A stretch of DNA of 64,000 bases from Liriodendron chinense (Eukaryota; Streptophyta; Magnoliopsida; Magnoliales; Magnoliaceae), in assembly GCA_003013855.2 (NCBI GenBank), contig ML058384.1, positions 17,618,176-17,682,175 of the forward strand, given 5' to 3'. Of the stretch, positions 32,751 through 44,991 are shown piece by piece; position 1 is the stretch's first letter; every line of letters starts with the position of its first letter. Made by a program: the position numbers and the translations under genes. The notes under the pieces were generated by a model. It was not told the DNA's origin, did no database searches, and saw only the letters and a list, made by a program, of their open reading frames with translations.

Positions 32751-34514
32751 GATGGAGTCTTCGTGAGGGAAGTGAATTCCCTCGGCATCTTCGAGGGAGA
32801 AGGAAATTGGTGGATGATTTATTTTTGATGCGTTGGGTGTTTGCTCCAGCCAATAAATATGCTGAGGCTTCTTGGACGCCTTACGAGCGTATGCTTTCCT
32901 TGAGGCTCGAGAATCTCCCCCACAAGCAGGTCCCCTGACGATGGTCCGTATCTCCCCGGTGGGCTCAGCGTCTTCTTGTGGATCATGTCAATGAGGTGAT
33001 TTCTTTCGTTGTTGCGAGGCTTCTCCCCTTTTTGGCGAGCGACCTTGCTGGACAACATAATCTTGAAGATGGCCTTTCCGAATAAGAGCCTCAATGTGGT
33101 CACGCAAAGTTATACAATCTTGGGTAGTGTGCCCATGGTCTTTGTGAAAATAACAGAACTTGCTCTTGTCCCTCTTCTCTGGATCGGATTTTATTTTTGC
33201 GGGCCATTTCACATATGGCTTATGCTTAATCTCCATTAGTACCTTTTCTGGAGGGCGATTAAGGGGAGTATAGTTGCGATACTTACCAGAGTAAACTTTC
33301 TTGGGAGAGCGATCTCGCCGATCGCGCCTATACTTCTTGTCCGAAGAAGAAACCTCCTCCGGCTTGCATTTCTTTCCTTGTATATCATGACGTGTTAATG
33401 CCACCTCTTCTGCATTGACATATTTCTGAGCTTTAGCTTGGAATTCAGTCATAGTTTTGGGAGGATTCTTATCCAACGCGAATCTGAATTTCTCACTGGT
33501 GATCCCTACTATTAGGGCGGTGAGGCCTTTTTCTTCGGTATAACCTTCAGTTTAGACTGCTTCGGTTGTAAACCGCACTGTAAACTCCTTTATTGTTTCC
33601 CCATGCTGCTGTTTCAAATCCATTAGGTGAGACGCTGGTTTTTTGATACGGATGCTTCCCATAAATTGGGAGAGGAACAGTTCCGATAGCTGTGAAAAGG
33701 AGCCGATAGATCGAGGCTTTAGCCCTCGGAACCACGTACGAGCTGCTTCCTTCAATGTTAGGGAAAAAGCCTTACACATGATTTCCGAGCCATGTCCCTC
33801 CAGTTCCATAAGAGACCTATATGTTTCCAAGTGTTCAAGAGGGTTGCCAATACCTGTATATGGGGTGATAACAGGCGTACGATACTTCCTAGGCAATGGT
33901 GCCTCCATGACTTCGCTGGTAAAGGGGGACTCGGATTGATGTATCGTTGCCACAACGGCAGACGGTCGATTTGCCTGATAGCGCTGCTCCATGTCGTCAA
34001 AACGATCATGGATTCTTTGGAGATCTCCTTCCCATGGTAGAGTATAACCTGACGTTTCGACGGTGGACCCTTGAGGTTGCTGTTGGCAAGAAGCACTAGA
34101 ATGTATAGAATGTGGAGGTTGCACAGGGGGTTGGTTGCCAACCGGCATTCGGTTGGATGGAGGATGATTTGGTTGGACCTGTAGTTCGTCCACAGAGTGT
34201 CTGGAAGCCACCGGTATGGGTTGTGCAGGCAACCCTTTGGAAGGCAGCCTCTGAGGCCCCAAGAAATGCTGATGGAGTCGATTTGACAGGGCTTGAAATC
34301 CAGCACTGAGGTTTAAGAGTGTGTTTCCGAGGAAACGTATAACATCTTCTTGACTTCCGGAAGCCTCAAGTAACGGGTTCGCCGATGGCGCATTTGGAAC
34401 TCCTTGAGGGATGTTTATTGAAACGGTTCGAGGAACAGGAACTGATTCCGTCACGTCAGGCGGAGGTAATGTTTGCCTTGATGTGGAAGGATGAACTGTC
34501 TTCTTAGGAGGCAT
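32751..34514 (-). pseudogene. Tat Gag (broken)
   Basis: Starts MPPKKTVHPSTSRQ at 34514. Pro/Gln-rich N-terminus, then the Gag core (YTGIGNPLEHLETYRSLMEL, AARTWFRGLKPRSIGSFSQL, MDLKQQHGETIKEFTVRF), a basic region (RRDRRDRSPKKVYSGKYRNY) and a CCHC-like knuckle (CYFHKDHGHTTQDC near 33150-33110). A TAG at 33552-33554 replaces a Gln codon of the sister copy and a frame change occurs near 32960. It binds and packages element RNA when intact. Confidence 0.85.
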
Positions 34515-34566
34515 AGTGGAAGGGGTTTGATCAGTGGTAGAACGATTGACTGTGATGATCAAATCG

Positions 34567-34584
34567 TTCCCACAGACGGCGCCA
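34567..34584 (-). promoter_or_regulatory. Tat primer-binding site
   Basis: On the minus strand tggcgccgtctgtgggaa begins three bases after the LTR end at 34588. This is a common Tat-type site; I do not assign the tRNA. Confidence 0.75.
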
Positions 34585-34587
34585 AAC

Positions 34588-35295
34588 TGTTTACGTCGAA
34601 TTCTGTAACAGGGTCCTCCGAATGTTCACCTTCTTCCAAGGAATTTTCTCCGTGGACCTGAAAGAAACAGGAATCAAATAAGGGTGGCTGGTGTCCAGCC
34701 GTTAGCCCTCCGATGCTTAAATTAGATAGGAAAAAAAGAAGGAATGATCAAATTGGAGTTAAAGATTGAATATCGTGTACCTTTATCATCAGTAGAGTAA
34801 TCTATTTATACAGATCTCAATGATCCAAATCACTACGCAAGCTATTAGATTAGCACTGATTTCATGAGATAGGGAGCTTATCTCGCTTAATCCTTGAATA
34901 AAGATGTAGTCAAAACATCCTAGACGTCTAGCTGATTACATCTCTAGATATTCGGAGCTAAGAATAGATATAAACCAAAACCGGCCTATACGGGCTGCTG
35001 GTACTAGTAGACGAAGGCCTTCCATATCAGAAGTCATGAACCACGATCATTCAGATGCCAGGGGCTGCTCATATCTAGAATGCTCGTATTTAACATACGG
35101 GATGCGACCCCTCCTGTCGAGCGCGAGCCGGGCTCCTCGCATTCTGGATGTGCGACCCCTTCTGTCGAGCCCGAGCTTAGCTGCTCGCATTCCGGATGTG
35201 CGACCCCTTCTGTCGAGCGCGAGCTGAGCTGCTCGCATTCTGGATATGCGACCTCTTCTGCCGAGCCCGAGCTGAGCTGCTCGCATTCTGGATGT
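34588..35295 (-). repeat. Tat 5' LTR (minus element), inner part
   Basis: Matches 24843-25620 closely. Five 48-bp units (starts 35104, 35152, 35200, 35248, and one spanning the insertion). The LTR is cut at 35295 by the plus-strand Tat element and resumes at 46366-46434. Confidence 0.88.
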
Positions 35296-35349
35296 TGTTA
35301 TAGGCAAAATGGTGGAGATAAGATCTCACGTGGAAATGCTCATTTGGCC

Positions 35350-35585
35350 CTCGAGATCATCTGATCGAGAGTCGAATATTGGATAAGTGCGGGACGTCCA
35401 TTCGACTCTTGAGATCATCTGATCGAGAGTCGAATATTGGATAAGTGCGGGACGTCCATTCGACTCTCGAGATCATCTGATCGAGAGTCGAATATTGGAT
35501 AAGTGCGGGACGTCCATTCGACTCTCGAGATCATCTGATCGAGAGTCGAATATTGGATAAGTGTGGAACGTCCATTTGACTATCG
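35350..35585. repeat. 58-bp tandem repeat with palindromic core, four units
   Basis: The gagatcat block recurs at 35353, 35411, 35469 and 35527 (period 58). Each unit contains cgactctcga ... tcgagagtcg around gatcatctgatc, so each can fold into a hairpin. The array is copied in the 3' LTR at 45298-45533. Confidence 0.93.
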
Positions 35586-36184
35586 AGCTCACCTGATCAG
35601 GAGTCATGGATAGTCAAATATGGAAAACTAGATTCGCGAGCAGACCTTCTCACAAGTCGTTGAAAGACGTTACATCTAAGTGTGTACTTGGACTCGCGAC
35701 CACATTTTAATATGCGAGCAGCTTTCCTGTGGAAATCTCTTAGCCTTCAGTACTAGCACCCGATTCCCGTCGAACAGTTTGTCCAATCCCTCTGCGACAC
35801 TAAGTAGGGCCACATCCAGTTCGGTGGTCCCCGACTCGTCGGCGTCTCCTTCTTTTTCGGAGGCTATGACTCCAACTACGGGCGTCTCCTTCCTTTTCGG
35901 AGGTTATGATTCCAGCTACGGCTTCCAGCTTATCATGATATATCAGCGTTATTACCACGCTTATTGGTAGTCCGGATAGGTCGGCTTTTGGGTTTATCTT
36001 CTCTAAATGGATCCGGATTTCAAGGGATTGCCATCATGGGGCGTGATTGTTGGAGTAAATCATCGGGTTGGATCTGACTCAAAAGATAAGATTTTATCCC
36101 ACGAAATCAGCGAGATCTCAGTATCGTACGCGATATCAACGGGATTTCGACATCTTACGTAACAAATTGGATTGTCTCCAGATC

Positions 36185-36192
36185 TATATAAA
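36185..36192 (+). promoter_or_regulatory. Tat LTR TATA box
   Basis: tatataaa within 'gatctatataaaggggtggc', about 230 bp before the end of the LTR. Repeated in the 3' LTR near 46133-46140. Expected to drive genomic RNA. Confidence 0.65.
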
Positions 36193-36415
36193 GGGGTGGC
36201 TCCATTAAGAGCAGGTACGCACACATCATTCAATCTTGGTCCCGTTTTGCTTGGCTTCTCTTCTTACTGTGGCCTAACTTAAGCATCGGAGGGCTAACGG
36301 CTGGTCCCCAGCCACCCTTATTTGTTGTCTTGCTTCAAGTCTGGTGGTGAAAATCCCGGTTGGAGTGAAGGAGAAAAGCCGGAGGATCTCGTTACAAAAT
36401 CTGACATTAACAGTT

Positions 36416-36433
36416 TGGCGTCGTCTATGGGAA
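36416..36433 (+). promoter_or_regulatory. Tat primer-binding site
   Basis: tggcgtcgtctatgggaa begins three bases after the LTR. It differs at two positions from the site of the minus-strand Tat element. Confidence 0.7.
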
Positions 36434-36486
36434 CGACTTGATCATCAAAATCAATCGTGCTAACCACCGATCAAAATCCTTCAGCG

Positions 36487-38604
36487 ATGCCTCCTAAAAA
36501 GGCTGTTCATCCTTCAACTTCAAGACAGGCACCACCTCCGCCTGATGAGACAGAATCCGTACCTATCCTTCCACCTGCTCCGACGAATATCCCTCAAGGA
36601 GCCCCGAATCTGCCGTCAACAAACCCATTATTGGAAGCCTCTGGAAATCAAGATGATGTCCTACGTTTCCTCGGAAACACTCTCCTAACTCTAAACGCCG
36701 GAGTCCAAGCGCTGTCAAACCGGCTTGATCAGCACTTCCCCGAACCGTAAAGACAACCCTCTGAAGGGTTACCACCGCAACCCATACCGGTAGTTTCCAG
36801 ACATTCTATGGACGAACCACAGGTCCCGCCACTCGGCGGCCATCCCCCTGTACCATCTCCACATTCCATACATTCCAGTTCGTCTCGACAACCTCAACCG
36901 CAAGGCTCCACCGCCGAAACATCTAGCTATACCCTACCATGGGAAGGAGATCTCAAAAGAATCCAAGATCGTTTTGATGTTATGGAACAGCGATACCAGG
37001 CAAATCGGCCATCTGCCGTCATGGCGGCAATACACCAATCTGAATCTCCCTTCACCAGCGAGGTCATGGGAGCCCCATTACCCAGAAAGTATCGAGCGCC
37101 TGTTATCGCTCCGTACACAGGAATTGGCGACCCTCTGGAACATCTGGAAACATATAGGTCTCTCATGGAGTTGGAGGGACATGGTTCAGAAATCATGTGT
37201 AGGGCCTTTCCCCTAACATTGAAGGATGCAGCTCGTACGTGGTTCCGGGGGTTAAAGCCCCGTTCCATCAGTTCCTTTTCCCAGTTATCAGAGATATTCC
37301 TTTCTCAATTCATGGGGAGTATTCGCATTAAGAAGCCAGCCTCCCATCTAATGAATTTGAAACAGCAGCATGGGGAGACAATAAAGGAGTTCACAGTACG
37401 ATTCACTGCCGAAGCCGTTCAAACTGAGGGATACACCGAAGAAAAGGGTCTTACAGCCCTCATTGCTGGGATAACGAGCGAGAAATTCAGGTTTGACTTA
37501 GATAAAAACCCACCGAAAACTATGGCAGAATTTCAAGCCAAAGCTCAGAAAAATATCAATGCAGAAGAAGTCGCATTGACACGCCATAGAGTACAGAGCA
37601 AGAAGCACAAGCCAGAAGGAGCCTCTTCTACGGATAAGAAATACCGTCGTGACCAGCGCGATCGTTCTCCCAAGAGGCCTTACTCTGGTAAATATCATAA
37701 TTACACTCCTCTCAATCAGTCTCCTGAAAAGGTTCTAATGGAGATTAAACACAAGCCATATGTGAAGTGGCCTGCAAAGATCAAATCCGATCCCGAGAAG
37801 AGGGACAAGAGCAAGTTCTGTTACTTTCACAAAGATCACGGGCATAGGACCCAGGACTGCATCTCTTTACGAGACCATATCGAAGCCCTTATTCGAAAAG
37901 GCCATCTCCAGGATTATGTTGCTCGTAAAAATCAATCACCAGAAAGGGCGAAGACCTCATCTCGCCAAAAGGAACCACCTCATCATCAAACCGACCAGGA
38001 GGACGCCGAGCCCACGGGAGAAATTCGCACTATCGTCGGGGGACCAGCTTGTGGGGGTGACTCTCAAGCTTCAAGAAAAGCATACGCTCGGAAGGCGTCC
38101 AAGGAACCCCAGCAAATCTATTGGCTGGAACAGACGTCCAGCTCCTCAAAAGCAAGCCATCCTCCAATTTCTTTCACCCTCGAAGATGCAGCAGGAATCC
38201 ACTTCCCTCATGAAGATTCTATCGTGGTCACATTGAAGGTATCAAATTATCTGACTCCTCGGATTATGGTGGATACAGGTAGCTCAGCCGACATTCTGTA
38301 TCTAGAGGCTTTCAACAAAATGGCACTATCCAGAAGCCTCCTCAAGCCAGTATCGACCCCCCTCGTCGGCTTTGGAGGAGAGGTAGTAACACCCGAAGGA
38401 AGCATCGATCTCCCAGTTACTTTTGGAGAGAGTCCAGCGAAGACCACCGTCTTCGTAAACTTCCTCGTCGTGGATCGAAAATCAGCATATAACGCCATTT
38501 TGGGGCGGCCGTCTCTGACTAAGGTTAGAGCGGCCTTGCACCCTTCATATCTGTGTGTTAAATTTTCGACCCCAAATGGCATCGGGGTCGTGCGAGGAAG
38601 TTAG
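36487..38604 (+). pseudogene. Tat Gag and aspartic protease (two nonsense codons)
   Basis: Begins MPPKKAVHPSTSRQ. TAA at 36748-36750 interrupts the Pro-rich N-terminus. The frame then runs open from about 36808: Gag core (YTGIGDPLEHLETYRSLMEL, AARTWFRGLKPRSISSFSQL), basic RNA-binding part (RRDQRDRSPKRPYSGKY), CCHC knuckle (CYFHKDHGHRTQDC near 37820-37860), then protease with active-site segment MVDTGSSADILYLEAF (near 38265-38310) and AILGRPSLTKVRAAL. TAG at 38602-38604 ends the frame between protease and RT; the sister element is open there, so this is a lesion, not a programmed boundary. Confidence 0.87.
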
Positions 38605-41600
38605 CAGGAGGCACGGTCCTGTTACCAGATAGCCCTCCAAGATCGAAAGAAGGCTCAAGCGACACCTGTCATGGAAATAGTTCAAGGTTCATCCGACGTT
38701 CCCGCCACCGCGTTGGATCCAAGAGAAAATGCTCTGAAATCAGGAACTCCAGGGGAGGAAACAGTGGCGATCCACCTGACCGAAGACGACCCATCTAAGA
38801 TCGTGCGCATCGGGTCCTCCTTGACCACTGTCCATCGTCAAAATTTGATCCGTTTCCTCACCGAATACAAGGATGTGTTTGCTTGGTCTCATAAAGATAT
38901 GCCAGGCATCGATCCTGATGTCATCGCACATCGTCTCAACATTGACCCGAAGCATAAACCCGTACATCAGCGTCGACGTGCCTTTACTGTAGAAAGACAA
39001 ATGGCAATCAAAACAGAAGTTGAAAAGCTTCTCGCGGCTAATTTCATAAAGGAAGTTGACTACCCAGAGTGGGTCGCAAACGTAGTTCTCGTCCGGAAAA
39101 CTAATGGCAAATGGAGGATGTGCGTCGACTATTCAGACTTAAACAAAGCATGCCCCAAAGATAGCTTTCCGACACCGCGGATCGACCAGTTGGTCGACTC
39201 AACAGCTGGACATGCTCTCCTCAGCTTTATGGATGCTTATTCTGGTTACAACCAGATTGTGATGCATCCACCTGATAGCCAGCATACTGCCTTCATCACA
39301 GATCGAGGACTATATTGCTACCAGGTAATGCCGTTCGGTCTTAAAAATGCAGGGGCCACTTATCAACGTCTTGTCAACAAAATGTTCGTTGCTCAAATCG
39401 GTAGGAATATGGAAGTGTATGTCGACGATATGCTCGTGAAAAGCATCGTTGAAGATAACCACATTTCAGATCTTCGAGAAGCCTTTGATCTGATGAGGAA
39501 GTATCAAATGAAGTTAAATCCAGAAAAATGCGCGTTTGGAGTGTCTGCAAGAAAATTTCTTGGGTTCATGGTTGGCCAGCGTGGAATTGAGGCAAATCCT
39601 GAAAAGATTAAAGCATTAATAGAGATGAAATCCCCTGTTACTCTGAAAGATGTTCAGCGTCTAGCAGGTCGCATCGCATCATTGAACAGGTTCATCTCGC
39701 GAGCATCTGACAAGTGTTTGCCCTTCTTCAAACTCCTTCGTGCAACGGCCAAATCTGATTGGAAGTGGACACCTCAGTGTGAAGAAGCTTTTCAATAATT
39801 GAAGCAATACATGAGCGCTCCCCCCATTTTATCTAAGCCTGTAACACATGAGCAACTCATTCTTTATTTATCCGTGTCTCCCACGGCCGTTAGCGCCGCT
39901 TTAATAAGAGAAGATTCCGGGGTGCAAAGGCCCGTTTATTATGTCAGTAGAGCAATGGTCGATGCAAAAACTAGGTATTCTGATATGGAGAAACTGGCCC
40001 TAGCCTTAGTCACTGCGGCTCGAAAACTGCGACCATACTTTCAAGCCCATGCTATTTTAGTACCAACAAATCATCCGCTACGCCAAGTCCTTCAAAAACC
40101 TGAGGCTTCAGGACGCTTGACTAAATGGGCGGTCGAGATCAGTGAGCATGATATCTCATTCTGTCCTAGGACAGCAGTCAAGGGCCAGGCCGTGGCTGAC
40201 TTCATCGCTGAATTTACGTATTCTTCTGAAGATAATGTCATGACCAGCGACCAGCCTCCTTGGTCTCTCTTCGTGGACGGGTCGTCACGGGCCACTGGTA
40301 GTGGAGCGGGCCTGATTTTAGTGGCTCCCGACGGGTCGCATTTTCAATATGCTCTGCGCTTCGAATCACGCATCTCCAATAATGAAGCAGAATATGAGGG
40401 CCTGATTGTTGGCCTCGAGCTAGCCGTTGTCCTCGCAGTCCAGAATTTGATAATTCATAGCGACTCCCAGCTCATTGTCAACCAAGTTCTTGGCGAATTC
40501 GAAACCAAAGAAGAAAGAATGGCCTTATACAAGTCTCGTGTCCTCATCCTGCTCGCCAAACTGAAGACTTATAAAATATTTCATATCCCTCGCGAGCAGA
40601 ACCAACTTGCCGATTCCGTGGCAAAACTCGCTTCTGCACCGGAATCGGAGCTATCACATTCGATCCCCATCGAGCACCGTCAGCATTTGAGTGTCGACCA
40701 AGTGATTCTCGAGAAAGTTATAACGGTACAATCGTCTCCATGCTGGATGGATCCTATCATCATTTATCTTAGAGATGGGTACCTACCAGAAGACAAGAAG
40801 GCTGCAAGACAAATTCGGCTTCGAGCTGCCAGGTACACCTTACAAGATGGAATCTTGTTGCGAAAAAGCTTCTCCTTGCCTTATTTAAGGTGTCTTCGTC
40901 CAGAAGAAGCACATCGTGTTCTAGATGAAGTACACCAGGGGGCATGTGGTAATCATCCCAGGGGGCGATCTCTAGCATATAAAGCGATGAGGCAAGGATA
41001 TTATTGGCCTACTATGAAAGCAGACGCCATCGAATTTTCTAAAAAATGCGACAAGTGTCAACAATATCAACCTATACCTCGTGTACCGTCTGAGCGGATG
41101 ACCCCAGTCGACAGCCCTTGGCCTTTTGCTCAATGGGGGATCGATATCATCGGGCCCTTACCTATGGGAAAGGGACAGAATAGGTTCGCGATCGTGGCGG
41201 TTGATTATTTCACCAAATGGGCCGAAGCAGAACCATTAGCCAAAATTACTGAAAAACAAACTACTAAGTTTATGTGGAGAAATATCATATGTCGCTTCGG
41301 ACTTCCTCATACTATAATTACCGATAACGGAACGCAGTTCGACAACGCAGCCTTTGATGAATTTTGCGACAAATGGAAGATACGTAATCTCCGCACTTCT
41401 CCATATCATCCTCAGGCGAATGGGCAGGTCGAGGCAGTGAATAAAATCATAAAGCATCATTTAAAGACCAAGCTAGGTGAATGTAAAGGGGTGTGGCCAG
41501 AACTTCTACCAGAGGTGTTATGGGCCTATAGAACCACGGCTTGTACATCGACAGGTGAAACTCCTTTCTCCTTAGCATTTGGTGTTGACGCAGTAGTACC

Positions 41601-41967
41601 AGTGGAAATTCAAGTGCCCTCATATCGGATCGAACAGTATGATCCCGCGAGCAATCAGGAGAACCTCCGGCTTCATCTCGATCTCTTGGAAGAGCGAAGA
41701 AATGCTTCCCAAGTACGAGTGGCGGCATATCAACAACGTATTGCTCGTTATCGGAATGCGAAGGTTCGACCTAGATCCTTCCAGTTCGGAGATTTGGTCC
41801 TAAGGCAAAATCTTGGAGTTCCTGTTCGTTCATTGGATCCGAATTGGGAAGGCCCGTATCGGGTTATTAGGGTTGTGCGACCCGGTACTTATTATCTTGA
41901 AGACATGCAAGGGAAGCCTGTACGTCGCCCTTGGCACGTGGAGCATTTGCTACGATACTACCCTTAG
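38605..41967 (+). pseudogene. Tat pol: RT, RNase H, archaeal-type RNase H, integrase (one nonsense codon)
   Basis: Two long frames in the same phase, separated only by TAA at 39796-39798 in FQ*LKQ. RT: KWRMCVDYSDLNKACPKDSF (near 39110), MPFGLKNAGATYQRLVN, catalytic YVDD (39418-39429). RNase H: about 39840-40210. Second RNase H: about 40258-40640, with all four acidic positions visible (FVDGSS, NNEAEYEG, HSDSQL, NQLADS). Integrase: HHCC finger near 40930-41070 (CDKCQQYQP), core GIDIIGPLP, TDNGTQFDN, HPQANGQVEAVN (41140-41445). Ends RPWHVEHLLRYYP at 41967. Apart from the stop codons every catalytic motif is present. Confidence 0.9.
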
Positions 41968-42670
41968 ATTCGATGTAGTTTATTATAGCGTTTTATGAAT
42001 AAAGTAAAAGATATCTTTTGGCCGCTACTCCATTTATATGGACCTGAATAGCCCTGAAGAGAGTGCTTACACATCCTCTTGGCCAATTGCTTACCTTTGG
42101 TAGGACTGAAATCATTACTAGTTGGTTGCTTCTCCATTTACATGGACCTGAACAGCCTCGAAGAGAATGAATACCATCTCTTGACCAACCTTCTGCCCTT
42201 GGTAGAATTAAAATCTCAATCGATAGATCAGTCTATCTCAACGCGGACATGGTCGTACGACCCCCGGATTGAGTCTAATTCATTTTCATGAGTTAGTTGC
42301 TCACGACTGGTGAAAGGAGGGATCGCACTCCGGAATGCGAGCACCGTAGCTCGAGCTCGAGTCACAGTCATACACCTTAATCGCGAGCACCACAGTTCGC
42401 CATACACCCTAATTGCGAGCAGCGTAACTCGTGCTCGGATTAAGGGTTCGCATTCACTAATGAGTCAATATGAAGCCAACTTGGGGGTCTCAATCGGTTT
42501 GGTCGCAACGAACCCCCGGATTGAGCACATTCTCGTTGCAACAAGGCATTCAGTACATGGAAAAGAAAGTAAACAAAAACGAGGACAATACTTCCAAAAA
42601 TATTTTTTTTCATTAATGATAAATGTTTACAATATCCATTCACGAATACAAGAGAGGAAAACAAAGAAAA
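41968..42670 (+). other. Tat spacer with tandem repeats
   Basis: Contains a ~100-bp tandem pair (about 42021-42118 and 42119-42212), shared with the other Tat element, and degenerate gcgagca/ctcgtgctcg repeats (42315-42470), the counterpart of the 48-bp repeats at 28501-28690. 42600-42670 is the likely 3' UTR of the antisense gene (minus-strand aatgaaa near 42610). Confidence 0.6.
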
Positions 42671-44842
42671 TCAATCCCTTGGAGGAGGAGCTGCGCTCTC
42701 AATTTCAGGGCCCATTTCTGGAGCTCCTTCAACCTGAGTGGCTTCAGTCACCTCGTTCTCAGCAGCAGCCTGCTCTTCGGCAGCAATGATGGTCGCGACT
42801 CGACCAAACTCCCCCATATCAAAGGATGGGATCATTCGTTGCACTACTCTTAGCGCAAAGTCGCGACCAGCATCATATGACTCGTACCTTTCGTCGTCAT
42901 ATTGCTGCGAAGAACGGAACTCGGAAACTGCCCGAGGACCTTCTTCCGAGAGCATTTTCGCAAGGGCGACTCTCTCCTCGTCCCAGTGGATCGAGTCGTC
43001 CTTAAGCTGCGCGAGAGCGTTGCGCTCCTTGGTCAGGTTGTCATAGGCCTCCTTGAGCTGCGACCTAGCCTCCGCAAGTCGCTCCTCCAGTGAGATCTTG
43101 TCTTGGCGAAAGATCTCCTTCTCTCTCTCCGCCTTCTCCTTCAAGTCGGCGAGTTTCGCGAATTTATTGTCCAAAGCTTGGTACCTTTCGGTCAACACCT
43201 GGACTTTCTCTATGAGGATTTTTATCTCCTCATCTTTCTTGGAAATCACGGCCTCACGGGATTTGAGGAGTTGATCTCGTCCCTGGACCGCCTTCTCCAA
43301 AGCAATCCTTTTTTCATCTGCCTCGTCTATTACGCGGCGAGCGGCGACGATGTCTCGCTTCGTCCGCAAGATGAGGTCTAGTCCCTGCAAACAAAAAGAT
43401 GGGTGAGAAGAAATACTTAAGAAACCCCAAAATAATAAAGTTTTGGGCTAGGAGGTTCTACCTGAGCCATCCTCATCCCTGCCTCAAGGAAGAGGCTCTC
43501 GGGGCCTGGCTCGGGAAGAGAGCCGAAGGATTGAGGCGGGACATTCTCAAATAAGAATTTACAGATGGGGTGGAGGTGGCGAGGAACAGAATATGTTCCA
43601 CAGCCGGAAGGTTGGGCAACGATCAGCCCAGACGGCTCGCGAGGAGGGGCCATCATCTCGCGAGCAGGTCCCTGCTCGGTAGCAGGAACCAGCTCGCGGG
43701 CAGGAGCCATCTCTCGAGGCTCCGTGTGCTCACGAGTCTCTTCAGCTGGGGGGCAGCTGGACCCTACCCCATATGGGGAATTGTCAGCGATATTAATCAC
43801 TGGCGGCCCGGGCGCGACCACCAGTGAAGGAATAGCGGGCCCTGCTGGAGCCCCCGCCTTGCTCGCGAGAGGAGCAGGCTGATCGCTACCTTTTTCGGTG
43901 GATGGGTGAGATGGACCAGCAGATGTTTTCTTCTGCCTCTTGGAGCTCGTGCCCTTCAGCCGGGGCAGCAGACCTCTTTTTTCTCCAACCTGCGTCATCT
44001 CGACTTCTCTTACGGGTATTAAGCCCGCTGCTGCAAGACGAGATGGAGACAAGCAAGTCTCGACGTGCCTATCACCAATAGGCACCTTGTACACTTTTAC
44101 GATTTTTTCGTTGATCCCCCCTTTCAAGTTCGGTTTTCTCAAGGCCGGGATACCTGCGAGCACAAACAAGGGTCAAATGTAGAAACCCTAAAAACCTTTA
44201 ATTGAAGAAAAAGTGCACAATGCGGGACCGCCTACCTTCACAGAAAAAACGATTTACTCTTGGGCCCCTGGAAGAAGCAAATTCCCAATTTCCAGATGCA
44301 TAAAACCAACGCTTCCTCCAGCCGGGATAATTCGATGAGGGCTTTCCCAGCACGAAGTTATCCCGGTGCCAATAACATAGATAGTACCAGCCCTCGCTGG
44401 AGGGTGCCTTCTTCAAGCGGAACATGCGGAGGAACTCATCAGCTGTAAGCTCCCCGTTCCCGGCTTGAGCCCAAAGGACGAATGAGCTTAGGACCACCCT
44501 CCATCCATTCACAATAAGTTGCCCGGGGGCAATTTTATAATACCGAAGTACATCCCGGATGAAGGGATGGAGGGGAAGGCGAACCCCCAGAATGAGTTGA
44601 TACTCATAGAATGCCACACACCCTGGGGGAGGGGAGTCTGGCGTCTCTCCATCTCTGGGTAACCGGAGATCGACTGAGTCAGGGATCGAAAATCTCTCCC
44701 GTAACTCCAGCAGCCGGTTCTCCGATAGAATGGAAGGATATCCGGCCGCTGTATACTGACCTGCCGGAACCCTTGCGTTACTAGAAGCAGAGGATTCCGG
44801 GGTGGCATCTCCTAAAGGAAAGGTACTCTCCTCGGAAGCCAT
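42671..44842 (-). CDS. Tat antisense accessory gene, three exons, intact (about 670 aa)
   Basis: Exons on the minus strand: 44842-44236, 44153-43462 and 43384-42671, with gt/ag introns of 82 and 77 bp. Exon lengths 607, 692 and 714 nt keep phase and total 671 codons including the stop. Exon 1 encodes a conserved domain (VRLPLHPFIRDVLRYYKIAP, GQLIVNGWRVVLSSFVLW, about residues 90-140) resembling the Pfam 'putative gypsy type transposon' family (PF04195, from memory). Exon 2 is Pro/Ala/Ser-rich with a basic patch (SSKRQKK). Exon 3 is a long charged coiled coil followed by an acidic Ala/Glu-rich tail. A TATA box stands about 140 bp upstream. The molecular function is unknown. Unlike gag-pol on the other strand it has no stop or frameshift. 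Confidence 0.82.
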
Positions 44843-44981
44843 GGGATATTTAAAAAAGAAAGAAGAAATAGTACAGTGAAAAAGGAAAGAAAGAGCACCA
44901 AAGGGGATCGAGGAAGACGATTGAAAAAGCAAAGGAGGATTCTGAAACTTCTGTGAAAATCAGAAGATATGGTGGACTCCG

Positions 44982-44991
44982 TATATTTATA
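44982..44991 (-). promoter_or_regulatory. TATA box of Tat antisense gene
   Basis: tataaatata on the minus strand, about 140 bp upstream of the ATG at 44842. A start near 44950-44960 would leave a ~110-nt leader. The sister copy has a weaker aataaata here. Confidence 0.6.

Larger units (their letters stand above)
35296..36412 (+). repeat. Tat 5' LTR (plus element)
   Basis: 1117 bp, TGTTATAGGC to GACATTAACA. Contains four 58-bp palindromic tandem units (35350-35585), two ~52-bp 'ggcgtctccttc' units near 35837-35935, and a TATA box, tatataaa, at 36185-36192. Confidence 0.94.

Noticed and set aside
35350..35585. CRISPR-like array of regularly spaced repeats.
   Set aside because: The repeats are contiguous 58-bp units without unique spacers, inside a plant retrotransposon LTR.
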